A stretch of DNA of 49,755 bases, taken from an uncultured Flavonifractor sp. GTDB taxonomy: Bacteria; Bacillota; Clostridia; Oscillospirales; Oscillospiraceae. The DNA is taken from positions 1 through 49,755 of the forward strand of contig NZ_CALWOJ010000007.1 in the NCBI RefSeq assembly GCF_944383115.1. The letters run 5' to 3'. Every line of letters starts with the position of its first letter. The stretch's first letter is position 1. The notes under the pieces are model-generated. The model was not told the origin of the DNA, searched no databases, and saw nothing but the letters and a program-made list of their open reading frames with translations. Shown here piece after piece: positions 7,710 to 15,524 of the stretch. The translations under genes were made by a program, and so were the position numbers.

Positions 7710-9011
7710 TTATGCCTTGGGTACCAGCACTTCCTTGCCGCCCATATAGGGACGCAGGGGAGCGGGAATCTTCACGCTGCCGTCGGCCTGGAGGTTGTTC
7801 TCCAGGAAGGCAATGAGCATACGGGGAGGAGCCACCACGGTGTTGTTCAGGGTGTGGGGCAGGTAGGTGCCCTTCTCGCCCTTGACGCGCATTTTCAGGC
7901 GGCGGGCCTGGGCGTCCCCCAGGTTGGAACAGGAGCAGACCTCAAAGTACTTCTGCTGACGGGGGGACCAGGCCTCAATGTCGCAGGACTTGACCTTCAG
8001 GTCGGCCAGGTCGCCGGAGCAGCACTCCAGCTGACGCACCGGGATATCCATGCTGCGGAACAGTTCCACAGAGTAGCGCCACATCTGCTCGTACCACTTC
8101 ATGGAGTCCTCGGGCTTGCAGACCACCACCATCTCCTGCTTCTCAAACTGGTGGATGCGGTAGACGCCCCGCTCCTCGATGCCGTGGGCGCCCTTCTCCT
8201 TGCGGAAGCAGGGGGAGTAGGAGGTGAGGGTCTGGGGCAGCTTGTCCTCGGGGATAATCTGGTCAATGAATTTGCCGATCATGGAGTGTTCGGAGGTGCC
8301 GATCAGGTAGAGATCCTCACCCTCGATCTTATACATCATGGCGTCCATCTCGGTCTGGCTCATGACGCCCTCCACCACGTTGCCGTGGATCATGAAGGGA
8401 GGCACGCAGAAGGTAAAGCCCTTGTTGATCATAAAGTCCCGGGCGTAGGCCAGCACCGCCTCGTGGAGGCGGGCGATGTCGCCCATCAGGTAGTAGAAGC
8501 CGTTGCCGGACACCCGGCCGGCGGCGTCCATGTCAATGCCGTCAAAGGACTCCATGATCTGGGTGTGGTAGGGGATCTCAAAGTCGGGGGTGACGGGCTC
8601 GCCGAACCGCTGAACCTCCACATTGCAGGAGTCGTCGGGGCCGATGGGCACGGAGGGGTCGATGATGTTGGGGATGACCAGCATGATCTTGCGGATCTCC
8701 TCGGCCAGCTCGGTCTCCCGGCCCTCCAGGAAGGCCAGCCGGTCGGCGTCCGCCTTGACCTCGGCCTTGAGCGCCTCGGCCTCGGCCAGCTTGGAGGGGT
8801 CCTTCTTGGACTGGCCCATCAGCACGCCCACCTGCTTGCTCTTGGCGTTGCGGGCGGTACGCAGATCCTGGGCCTCCTGGATGGTCTTGCGGTTCTCAGC
8901 GTCCAGGGCAATGACCTGATCCACCAGGGGCAGTTTCTCCTCCTGGAACTTCTTTTTGATGTTTTCCTTGACAATCTCGGGGTTTTCCCGGACAAATTTG
9001 ATATCCAGCAT
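7710..9011 (-). CDS. serS: Seryl-tRNA synthetase
   Basis: Charges tRNA-Ser and tRNA-Sec. The 433-residue protein starts MLDIKFVRENPEIVKENIKK at the ATG at 9011, the usual family start; an in-frame TTG at 9023 abuts the AAAGG and is less likely. Residues about 30-100 form the tRNA-binding coiled-coil arm. The class II core shows TSEHSMIG, motif 2 (FRKEKGAHGIEERGVYRIHQ) and a motif 3 reading NNTVVAPPRMLIAFLEN. That motif 3 departs from the textbook GLAVGRTLVAILEN form but keeps the key Arg and LEN. There is no T-box in the 80 bp upstream; that gap holds a parS site instead. Confidence 0.96.
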   Translation of the reverse strand: MLDIKFVRENPEIVKENIKKKFQEEKLPLVDQVIALDAENRKTIQEAQDLRTARNAKSKQVGVLMGQSKKDPSKLAEAEALKAEVKADADRLAFLEGRETELAEEIRKIMLVIPNIIDPSVPIGPDDSCNVEVQRFGEPVTPDFEIPYHTQIMESFDGIDMDAAGRVSGNGFYYLMGDIARLHEAVLAYARDFMINKGFTFCVPPFMIHGNVVEGVMSQTEMDAMMYKIEGEDLYLIGTSEHSMIGKFIDQIIPEDKLPQTLTSYSPCFRKEKGAHGIEERGVYRIHQFEKQEMVVVCKPEDSMKWYEQMWRYSVELFRSMDIPVRQLECCSGDLADLKVKSCDIEAWSPRQQKYFEVCSCSNLGDAQARRLKMRVKGEKGTYLPHTLNNTVVAPPRMLIAFLENNLQADGSVKIPAPLRPYMGGKEVLVPKA

Positions 9012-9071
9012 GGTGTGATACAACCTTTCTAATGTGTGATAGGGGAGCGGCCCGTGGGCTTGCTCCGACGT

Positions 9072-9087
9072 TGTTTCACGTGAAACA
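9072..9087. promoter_or_regulatory. parS: parS centromere site (perfect 16-bp palindrome)
   Basis: TGTTTCACGTGAAACA, an exact match to the canonical bacterial parS. It lies in the short gap between the coiled-coil gene and serS, about 550 bp downstream of parB. ParB should nucleate here and spread as a CTP-gated clamp. Confidence 0.97.
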
Positions 9088-9094
9088 ATACCGC

Positions 9095-9646
9095 TTAATA
9101 CAGCGCCTCGTAGATCTCCTGATAGCGGTCGTAGGGGGAGAAGCGGCCGTTGTCGGTGACGCTTTCCTTGGGCAGATACTGGGGCAGTTCGTCGCCCATA
9201 TCCTCAATGAGGCTGCGGGCCTGGGTGTAGCGGCCCCGGGTATAGGCTTCGTTGATCTGCCAGAACCAGTCCAGCGCCTGGGAGGCCTTGGTCAGGTCGG
9301 ATACCTGCTGCTCCAGCTCCGCCAGGGACTGTTCCTGCTCCTGAATGGTCTCTTCCTGTTGGGAAAGGGTGGTTTGCAACTCTTCCACCTGTTTGGTCAG
9401 GCTTTCGTTCTGGGCAATGGTGTTGGCCAGAGACTGGGTGGCCGAGTCGGAGGTGTGCTGCAGGTTGTTGATGGCCTCTTCGTTGGCCCGGCGCTGCATC
9501 AGGAAGGACATGAGCAGCAGCAGGAAGGCGGCGGCAAAGAGGATCATCAGATAGAACAGGACCGGATTGCCTTTGGCGGGCTTTTTCCGGTCCGCCTCAT
9601 GCTGGGGACGGGCCTGATTTTGCTTCTCCGTGTCGGGATTGCTCAA
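9095..9646 (-). CDS. Membrane-anchored coiled-coil protein downstream of parB
   Basis: A 183-residue protein of no family I can name. A polar, basic N-terminus (about 27 residues, cytoplasmic by the positive-inside rule) is followed by one membrane helix (VLFYLMILFAAAFLLLLMSFL, about residues 29-49). A long coiled coil of about 75 residues rich in Gln, Glu and Leu comes next, and a short C-terminal domain with WFWQINEAYTRGRYTQA and PYDRYQEIYEALY. Topology predicts that the coiled coil and C-terminal domain are outside the membrane. Its start overlaps the parB stop by 4 bases, so it is co-translated with parB. It could be a membrane partner of the segregation genes, but only position supports that. 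Confidence 0.8.
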   Translation of the reverse strand: MSNPDTEKQNQARPQHEADRKKPAKGNPVLFYLMILFAAAFLLLLMSFLMQRRANEEAINNLQHTSDSATQSLANTIAQNESLTKQVEELQTTLSQQEETIQEQEQSLAELEQQVSDLTKASQALDWFWQINEAYTRGRYTQARSLIEDMGDELPQYLPKESVTDNGRFSPYDRYQEIYEALY

Positions 9647-10533
9647 GGCTGGGCACCTCCCTTGTCGGAGGAGGGGAGCTGCTCCAGCAGATCCAGCAAG
9701 GTGTTCAGGTCTTCCTGATTATAATACTCCAGTTCTACCTTGCCCTTCTTCTTGCCGCTAATAATATTGACCTTGCGGCCAAACCGGGCGGCCAGGGATT
9801 TCTCCGCCGCCCGCAGATAGATGGACAGGTCGGGGCCTGAGGGAGGAGCGGGGGGCTCTTTCTCGCCGTTGGACAGCCGCTTGGCCAGGGCCTCGGTCTG
9901 ACGGACGCTGAGATCTTCCGCAATGACCTTCTGGGCCAGCTTCTTTTGCAGCTGGCCGCTGGGTACGGAGAGGATGGCCCGGGCATGGCCGGCGGACAGT
10001 TTGCCCTCCTCCAGCAGCATATGCACCGCATCGGGCAGGGCCAGCAGCCGCAGGGCGTTGGCAATGGCCGGGCGGGATTTGCCTACCCGCTGGGCCACTT
10101 CTTCTTGGGTCAGGCCGTACTCCTCCATCAATACCTTGTATCCGTTGGCCTCTTCAATGGGATTCAGGTCCTCTCGCTGGAGGTTTTCGATAAGGCCCAG
10201 CTCCATGACTTTGCGGTCGTCGGCCTCGATAATCACGGCAGGCACCTCGGTGAGGCCGGCCAGTTTGGCCGCCCGCCACCGGCGCTCGCCGGCAATAATC
10301 TGGTAATAGCCGGAGGACAGCCGCCGTACCGTCAGCGGCTGAATCACCCCGTGGGTGCGGATGGAATCGGCCAGATCCTGGAGGGCCTCCTCGTCAAACC
10401 GCTTCCGGGGCTGTTTCAGACCCGGTTCTACCTGTGAAATAGGAAGGGAGAGGGATCCACCCTCCTGGGATTGGAGGGCGGCGTCGCCCAACAGTGCGCC
10501 CAGCCCTTTGCCCAGACCCCGTTCCAATGCCAT
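9643..10533 (-). CDS. parB: Chromosome partitioning protein ParB
   Basis: A parS-binding CTPase clamp that loads segregation factors at the origin. The 296-residue protein begins MALERGLGKGLGALLG, the conserved ParA-stimulating tail. It then has QPRKRF (CTP site), GERRWRAAK (GERRxRA CTP-binding motif), IENLQREDLNPIEEA and a helix-turn-helix reading VGKSRPAIANALRLLALP. The Arg after KS and the Ala before LP are ParB-type specificity residues for parS. The start at 10533 gives the AAAGGAG a 9-base spacing; the overlapping ATG at 10539 is only 3 bases from it. The C-terminal dimerisation helix ends near DLLEQLPSS. It is coupled to parA upstream and the coiled-coil gene downstream. Confidence 0.97.
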   Translation of the reverse strand: MALERGLGKGLGALLGDAALQSQEGGSLSLPISQVEPGLKQPRKRFDEEALQDLADSIRTHGVIQPLTVRRLSSGYYQIIAGERRWRAAKLAGLTEVPAVIIEADDRKVMELGLIENLQREDLNPIEEANGYKVLMEEYGLTQEEVAQRVGKSRPAIANALRLLALPDAVHMLLEEGKLSAGHARAILSVPSGQLQKKLAQKVIAEDLSVRQTEALAKRLSNGEKEPPAPPSGPDLSIYLRAAEKSLAARFGRKVNIISGKKKGKVELEYYNQEDLNTLLDLLEQLPSSDKGGAQP

Positions 10534-10535
10534 AC

Positions 10536-11321
10536 TCATTTGCTCCTTTCTTCCCGGGTGATGTTATAGCGATTATGCTCCAGCAGCTCGGCAGCCAGGG
10601 CGCCATAGGCCTCGGCCCCCCGGGAATAGGGGTCGTAGGCCTGCACGGGCTTACCAAAGCTGGGGGCTTCCGACAGACGTACGTTGCGGGGGATCACCGA
10701 GGCGTACACCTGGCCGGGGAAGTGCCGTTTGACCTCTTCAGCCACCTGCATGGACAGATTGGTCCGCCCATCGTACATGGTAAGGATGACGCCCTCCAGC
10801 GCCACTTTGGGATTCAGCGACCGCTTTACAATGCGGATGGTGGAGAGCAGATCGCTGAGACCTTCCAGGGCGTAATACTCGCACTGGACGGGCACCAGCA
10901 CCGAATCAGCGGCGCACAGCGCGTTCAGGGTCAACAGCTCCAGGGAGGGAGGGCAGTCAATAAACAAGTAGTCGTAGTCCTGGCTCAGGGCCGCCAGCGC
11001 GTTTTTCAGCAAATACTCCCGGTGGTCAGCGGTGATCATTTCCACCGTGGCGCCGGCCAGGGACTTGTTGGCGGGAATGACGTCGGCATAGGGGGTGGAT
11101 ACCACCGCCTTGCGCACCTCCGCGCCGTTAAGCAGCACATCATAAATGTTGGGGGAAATGGTCTTGTCCACGCCAAAACCGGAGGTGGTATTGGCCTGGG
11201 GATCAAAGTCGCAGACCAGCACCCGCTGATCCAAATTTTTTAGGGCGGCTGCCAGGTTGACGCAGGTCGTGGTCTTACCCACGCCGCCCTTCTGGTTGAC
11301 AATAGCAATGGTTTTTGCCAT
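10536..11321 (-). CDS. parA: Chromosome partitioning ATPase ParA/Soj
   Basis: A 261-residue deviant Walker-A ATPase that binds nucleoid DNA as an ATP dimer and moves ParB-parS complexes. It starts MAKTIAIVNQKGGVGKTTT (KGGVGKT P-loop). LVCDFDPQANTTSGFG (Walker A'), DYLFIDCPPSLELLT (Walker B) and GVILTMYDGRTNLSMQV follow, and the end is LSEAPSFGKPVQAYDPYS. All are textbook Soj features. The start at 11321 lies just after AGGCAGGTG; the in-frame extension to 11348 has no signal. A strong sigma-A-type promoter is present upstream at 11363-11391. Confidence 0.98.
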   Translation of the reverse strand: MAKTIAIVNQKGGVGKTTTCVNLAAALKNLDQRVLVCDFDPQANTTSGFGVDKTISPNIYDVLLNGAEVRKAVVSTPYADVIPANKSLAGATVEMITADHREYLLKNALAALSQDYDYLFIDCPPSLELLTLNALCAADSVLVPVQCEYYALEGLSDLLSTIRIVKRSLNPKVALEGVILTMYDGRTNLSMQVAEEVKRHFPGQVYASVIPRNVRLSEAPSFGKPVQAYDPYSRGAEAYGALAAELLEHNRYNITREERSK

Positions 11322-11362
11322 AGCGCACCTGCCTTTATATCTCTTCAAAGGTACCGAGCATT

Positions 11363-11391
11363 ATTATATCCCCTTACCCGACGCAATTCAA
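11363..11391 (-). promoter_or_regulatory. Predicted promoter of the parA-parB operon
   Basis: On the minus strand a -35 box TTGAAT (11391-11386), a 17-bp spacer and a -10 box TATAAT (11368-11363) lie about 40 bp before the parA start. Confidence 0.8.
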
Positions 11392-11440
11392 CTGAAAAAG
11401 AAAATTCCTTGCCCGGCCCAACGGGCACTATGAAAAAAAG

Positions 11441-11474
11441 AGGGAGTGTTTCACTGTTTCACGTGAAACACTCC
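11441..11474 (-). terminator. noc terminator whose stem contains parS
   Basis: Reading the minus strand, GGAGTGTTTCAC, loop GTGAAACA and GTGAAACACTCC form a perfect 12-bp stem with an 8-base loop. It is followed by CTCTTTTTTTC, a good Rho-independent terminator 13 bp after the noc stop. The same bases contain a complete parS. Confidence 0.85.
11455..11470. promoter_or_regulatory. parS: parS centromere site plus adjacent half-site
   Basis: Perfect TGTTTCACGTGAAACA at 11455-11470, preceded with no gap by a second TGTTTCAC half-site at 11447-11454. It lies between noc and parA. Confidence 0.97.
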
Positions 11475-11486
11475 AAAAAGAGAAGC

Positions 11487-12293
11487 CTAGGACTTGGGAA
11501 TGGTAATGGTCAGCTGAATGGCGTCCGCCGTCTCCTGCCGCCGGCAGTTGGCATTGACCCCCGCGCTCTTCATGATGGACAGCCCCCTGGTAATGGTGTT
11601 GAGGAAGAGCCGCACATCCTTAATAATAAAGGCGGGTTTCTTCCGCTGGGGCTTGTCCGGAAGGGGATGGAGCAGCTCCTCCACATATTGCTCGGTTTTG
11701 GCCACCGTCAATCCCTGCTCCACTACATAACGGGCCGCCTCCGTCTGGACGGCGGGGTCCTCCAGCTTGAGCAGGGCCCGGGCGTGGCGCTCGGTACAGC
11801 CGTGCTGCCGCAGGATGGACAGCGTGGCAGGGGAGAGCCGCAGCAGCCGCAGCTTGTTGGCCACAGCGGACTGTGATTTGCCAATCCGCTTAGCGGCCTC
11901 CTCCTGGGAGAGGTGATAGGTCTGAATCAGTGCGGACAGGGCGGCAGCCTCCTCCACAAAGTCCAGATCCCGCCGCTGGAGATTTTCCACCAGCGCCAGC
12001 AGAGAGGACTCCTGCCCGTCCACGGTGACAATAATACAGGGAACCTCGGACAGCCCCGCCAGCTTGGAGGCCCGCAGCCGGCGTTCCCCGGAGACCAGTT
12101 CATATCCGCCGCTTGTCCGGCGGACTGACAGGGGTTGAAGCACCCCATGCTCTTTAATACTGGCGGCCAGTTCCTCCAAAGAGTCCTGGGCAAAGTAGGT
12201 CCGGGGTTGTCCCGGATTGGGGGAAATGGAAGCGACGGGCAGAAACTGGACACGATTGCTCTCAAAAAGGCCCTTTCGACGCAACAGCGGCAT
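11487..12293 (-). CDS. noc: Noc-type nucleoid occlusion protein (second ParB paralogue)
   Basis: A 268-residue ParB-family protein. Noc binds dispersed sites, spreads on DNA and membrane, and blocks division over the nucleoid. It has ISPNPGQPRTYF and GERRLRASK (CTP site), VENLQRRDLDFVEEA and the helix-turn-helix IGKSQSAVANKLRLLRLS. Against ParB the specificity positions read Gln (KSQ), Lys (ANK) and Arg (LLR), which are the Noc-type or Noc-like choices rather than ParB's Arg, Thr/Ala and Ala. The short N-terminus MPLLRRKGLFESN could be the amphipathic membrane anchor. The start at 12293 has AAAGGAGGGG upstream. It lies upstream of parA-parB on the same strand but ends in its own terminator. 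A plain second ParB is the alternative. Confidence 0.85.
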   Translation of the reverse strand: MPLLRRKGLFESNRVQFLPVASISPNPGQPRTYFAQDSLEELAASIKEHGVLQPLSVRRTSGGYELVSGERRLRASKLAGLSEVPCIIVTVDGQESSLLALVENLQRRDLDFVEEAAALSALIQTYHLSQEEAAKRIGKSQSAVANKLRLLRLSPATLSILRQHGCTERHARALLKLEDPAVQTEAARYVVEQGLTVAKTEQYVEELLHPLPDKPQRKKPAFIIKDVRLFLNTITRGLSIMKSAGVNANCRRQETADAIQLTITIPKS

Positions 12294-12393
12294 AGTAGCC
12301 CCTCCTTTGCGATGGTAAATAATGGATATCTATAGATTATCACATTTTTTCGCAAAAAAAGCGGAAGGACGTCGAATGGGAAATATTTTCCAT

Positions 12394-13083
12394 TTAAGCG
12401 CCTGCCTGGTCCAGGGCCTGAGCCAGGCGGCGCAGAAAAACCAGGTTGCTGGGCCGCTGGAGAGGGAGGCCGCCCATGAGGGAGCGATAGGCGGGGGAGG
12501 CGGCGGTATGGAGCTTGTCCACCATGGCCCGGATATTCTTCTCCACACTGGCGTAGCAGGTGTGTTGATCGGAAATAGTGGGGGCGTAGGCCTGTTTCAG
12601 CAAGGCGGTGGGATCCTGGCAGAGTACCACGGCGGCCTGGGCGGCGGCCTCCATCCCCATGCCGGAGGCGCCCATCTCCTCCAACAGGGCCAAGGCGGCG
12701 CGCTTGAGGGGTGCCAGACAGAGGAACTGAAGCAGCTGCGGCAGGGCCTGGCAGTTGATGGGCTTAACCAGGTAGTAGCTGGCCCCCAGGGAGAGGGAAC
12801 ACTTCACCACACCTTGATGGGCGATCTGTGATGTGACTATCGTCACCGGCGGGGCAGGTAACCGGGACAGAGCCCGCAGCACGGACAGACCGTCCAGGCA
12901 AGGCATCACCAAATCCAGCAACAGAGCGTCGGGGCGCAGCCGGTCCACCAGTTCCAGACACTCCAGGCCGTTTTCCGCCGCGCCGCACAGACTCAGGCCG
13001 GGCAGGTGAGGGAGGGTGGCGGTCAGCAGACGCCTGGCGGCGGGGTCATCCTCCGCCACCAGAACCCGGATCTCCATTCCCAT
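12394..13083 (-). CDS. Spo0A-like response regulator
   Basis: A 229-residue regulator with an N-terminal receiver (residues 1-120). The receiver has the acidic pocket VLVAEDD, phospho-acceptor Asp in DALLLDLVMP, VTS (Thr/Ser) and VKP (Lys). The C-terminal about 100 residues resemble the Spo0A DNA-binding domain. CYASVEKNIRAMVD aligns with the Spo0A recognition helix (SRVERAIRHAIE), and RPSNLVFLRRLAQAL with its last helix (KPTNSEFIAMVADKL). The match is weak enough that it may be a Spo0A paralogue rather than Spo0A itself. The start at 13083 follows AAAGGGGGC; the ATG at 13077 is a close alternative. A promoter is predicted at 13154-13182. It lies directly upstream of noc. Confidence 0.75.
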   Translation of the reverse strand: MGMEIRVLVAEDDPAARRLLTATLPHLPGLSLCGAAENGLECLELVDRLRPDALLLDLVMPCLDGLSVLRALSRLPAPPVTIVTSQIAHQGVVKCSLSLGASYYLVKPINCQALPQLLQFLCLAPLKRAALALLEEMGASGMGMEAAAQAAVVLCQDPTALLKQAYAPTISDQHTCYASVEKNIRAMVDKLHTAASPAYRSLMGGLPLQRPSNLVFLRRLAQALDQAGA

Positions 13084-13153
13084 GGAACCAGCGCCCCCTT
13101 TCCAAATGGCCTGTTTCAGAAAATCAGACAAGGTTCGAGTTTCATGTAATTCT

Positions 13154-13182
13154 ATGATAAACGAAAGCCAGCCGGAAGTAAA
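13154..13182 (-). promoter_or_regulatory. Predicted promoter of the Spo0A-like gene
   Basis: Minus-strand TTTACT (13182-13177), 17-bp spacer, TATCAT (13159-13154), about 70 bp before the start codon at 13083. Confidence 0.55.
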
Positions 13183-13208
13183 CGGTCACTTTGGAGACGG
13201 ATGGAAAT

Positions 13209-13243
13209 AAAAGCAGCAGCGGGGCTTGCGCCGCCGCTGCTGC
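13209..13243 (-). terminator. Terminator of the PrsA-like gene
   Basis: On the minus strand, GCAGCAGCGG (13243-13234) pairs with CCGCTGCTGC (13222-13213) across an 11-base loop and is followed by TTTTATTT. It lies 22 bp after the stop at 13266. Confidence 0.85.
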
Positions 13244-13265
13244 GGAAAAACAAATGGAAATGGAA

Positions 13266-14501
13266 TCAAGCTGCCGGAGAGGCGGTAGGCTCCGCCGCCG
13301 GGCTTTCGGTTTCCACGGCGGGGCTGGCCGAGGCGGCGGCTTCCGCCTCCTGCTCTGCCTGCCACTGGAGGGCCATGTCCTTCATGAAGTCGTAGAGCTT
13401 TTTGGGGTCCAAATCGTCATAGGCCTGGGTGGTCTCCACCTTGGCCTCCGCCGTCCACTGGTCCAGCAGCTGGTTCATGGCGTAAGCCGAGTAGGCCGAG
13501 CGGGTATCCTCGTTGTCGGCGTCCTGCCGCAGGAGGATATGGTAGCCGTAGCTGGTCTCCACCGGCTGGCTGATCTCACCCACGGACAGGGCGGTGCCGG
13601 CGGTAACAAACTCGCTCACCAGGGAGGAGGTGCCGTCCACCAGAGCGCCGGAGGACAGGAAGGTGTAGCCCTCGGGCTTGTAGAGTTCGCCGGTGGTCTC
13701 ATCCCGGCCGTCGTCGCTCTTTTCGTTCATGGCCGTGTCAAAGGCGGCGATGGGGTCGGCGGAACCGGTAATCTCGGCATACAGAGCGTCGGCCTCCGCC
13801 TTGGTGGCCGCCTTCTCCTCATCGGTGGGATCGGAACCGTCGTCGTGCTGGGGGAAGGCCAGCAGGATGTGCTTACAGTTATAGATGTCCTCCGCCTCAA
13901 TCATGGCCTGGATCTGCTCGTCGGTAGGCGTCAGCTCCCCGGCCTCCTCCATGGAGGCCTGGAGGTTCTGGACCTGATAATAGGCGTCGTTGAGGGAGAG
14001 GTAGGCATCCCGGCTGATGCACTGCTGATCCAGCCACTCCTGGAGGGTAAGGCCGTAATACTGCTCATAGAAGCTGCCCATCTGCTCCAGCTGGGTCTCG
14101 GCTTCGGCCCGCTGCTCCTCGGTGACAAGGGCGCCCGCCGCTTCGGCGTGGCTGGCCACCGTGGCGTACAGCTTACTGATCTCCAGGGCCTGCTCCTTCA
14201 GGTAGTCGGCGGTGGGCTGGCCCTCGATCTCCTCCTCCCAGGCGTCGTCGTCGGCCAGGTAGCCGGCGTTCTTGGCGGTGGAGATACTGGTCAGCAGCCA
14301 GTAGAGATACTGGTCGGCGGTCACGTCCCTGCCGTCCACGGTAAAGAGTACGGTGTCACGGGGCAGGCCGATGGCCTGATAGGCCACGTCGTCGGCAGCG
14401 GGAGTGGCGGTGGGCTGGGCGTCAGAGGTGCCGCACCCAGCCATGGCGCCCAGCAGCAGCGCGCCGCTGAGGCCGGCGCACAGTGTTTTTTTCCAATTCA
14501 T
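13266..14501 (-). CDS. PrsA/SurA-like peptidyl-prolyl isomerase lipoprotein
   Basis: A 411-residue membrane-anchored foldase that would assist folding of exported proteins. A lipoprotein signal (MNWKKTLCAGLSGALLLGAMAGC, lipobox LLGAMAGC) puts it on the outer face of the membrane. The N-terminal domain resembles SurA_N (VDGRDVTADQYLYWLL). The rotamase-like domain is seen in CKHILLAFPQHDD, EFVTAGTALSVGEISQPV and YGYHILLRQD (about residues 210-340). It contains an acidic insertion. The tail is low-complexity Ala/Ser/Pro/Glu. The start at 14501 has AAGGAGG upstream. Own terminator downstream. Related to parvulin-type PrsA; no partner gene is adjacent. Confidence 0.88.
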   Translation of the reverse strand: MNWKKTLCAGLSGALLLGAMAGCGTSDAQPTATPAADDVAYQAIGLPRDTVLFTVDGRDVTADQYLYWLLTSISTAKNAGYLADDDAWEEEIEGQPTADYLKEQALEISKLYATVASHAEAAGALVTEEQRAEAETQLEQMGSFYEQYYGLTLQEWLDQQCISRDAYLSLNDAYYQVQNLQASMEEAGELTPTDEQIQAMIEAEDIYNCKHILLAFPQHDDGSDPTDEEKAATKAEADALYAEITGSADPIAAFDTAMNEKSDDGRDETTGELYKPEGYTFLSSGALVDGTSSLVSEFVTAGTALSVGEISQPVETSYGYHILLRQDADNEDTRSAYSAYAMNQLLDQWTAEAKVETTQAYDDLDPKKLYDFMKDMALQWQAEQEAEAAASASPAVETESPAAEPTASPAA

Positions 14502-14633
14502 TGTTTCGTTCCTCCTTACGGTTGCCGGAATCCCGGCGAAACAGAACTAGTTTACACCTTTTTCTTCTCCCCGGCAACCGGGCCGGAGCGGCGTTTACCG
14601 AAAGTTCACAAAGGTGACGGGGAGTGGGGAAGG

Positions 14634-15491
14634 CTATGCCCGCAAAAACCCCTTCCCAAAGATCTCGCTGGAGTTGGCCACAATCATAAAGGCGTGGGGG
14701 TCCACCTGCTTCAGGTGGCGGCGCAGGGCCACCGCCTGGCTCCGGGAGAGGACGGTGAGGACCACATGGTGTACGTCGTGGGTGTAGGCGCCCTGGGCGG
14801 TCCACACGGTGGCGCCCCGCACCAGGGTGTGGGTCACATAGTCGCAGACGTGTTCCGGGTCGGAGGTGATGACAAAGAAAGCCTTCCGGCGGTTGAGAGA
14901 CTCGATAGCGCCGTCCACCAGTACCGACTTGAGGGCCAGGCCCAGCAGGGAACACAGGCCGGCCTTGACGTCAAAGACGAAGAGAGCGGCAGCGGCAATG
15001 GCCACGTCCGAGATGAGCAGGGCGGTGCCCACGTCCAGGCCGGTGTACTTTTTCAGGATCATGGCGGCAATATCGGTGCCGCCGGAGGAGGCGTCGATAT
15101 TGAACAGGATGGCGGCCCCCAGGGCGGGCAGGATGACGGCGAAGAAGAGCTCCAGCATCAGCTGGTCGGTGAGAGGAGCGGTGAGCGGCCACACCCAGGA
15201 AAATACCTGGATCAGCCCCGCCGACAGCAGGGAACAGTACACCGTACGGAACCCAAAGCTCTTGTCCAGCATCAGAAAGCCCAGGATGAGGAAGAGTACA
15301 TTGATGATGGTGTTGTAGGAGGAGGCCGACAGCACGGGCAGCACCTTGCCCAGCAGGATGGACAGGCCGGACACACCGCCCATGGAGAAGTTGTTGGGGA
15401 ATTTGAAGCAGTAGACGCCCACGGAGATCATGACCGTGGCAAGGTTCATCCAGAAAAATTCCTTCCAGAATCGCTTTTTGTCCGATATCAT
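14634..15491 (-). CDS. YitT-family membrane protein (DUF2179)
   Basis: A 285-residue protein with five or six hydrophobic segments in its first 190 residues (for example MNLATVMISVGVYCF, IINVLFLILGFLML, LFFAVILPALGAAILF). The family's conserved NNFSMGGVSGLSILLG and IDASSGGTDIAAMIL loops are present. The cytoplasmic C-terminal DUF2179 domain (FFVITSDPEHVCDYV through HAFMIVANSSEIFGKGF) follows. The function of the family is not established. The start at 15491 (MISDKKRF) has AAAAGGAG at 8 bases; the ATG at 15497 is only 2 bases from it. It follows the GH18 gene by 33 bp and is probably co-transcribed with it. Confidence 0.92.
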   Translation of the reverse strand: MISDKKRFWKEFFWMNLATVMISVGVYCFKFPNNFSMGGVSGLSILLGKVLPVLSASSYNTIINVLFLILGFLMLDKSFGFRTVYCSLLSAGLIQVFSWVWPLTAPLTDQLMLELFFAVILPALGAAILFNIDASSGGTDIAAMILKKYTGLDVGTALLISDVAIAAAALFVFDVKAGLCSLLGLALKSVLVDGAIESLNRRKAFFVITSDPEHVCDYVTHTLVRGATVWTAQGAYTHDVHHVVLTVLSRSQAVALRRHLKQVDPHAFMIVANSSEIFGKGFLRA

Positions 15492-15524
15492 GTCCATCTC
15501 TCCTTTTCGTCAGGGGGAGGCCTG

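Noticed and set aside
9012-9094. T-box leader before serS
   Set aside because: The gap is about 80 bp and has no GGTGG-type antiterminator or terminator; it contains parS.
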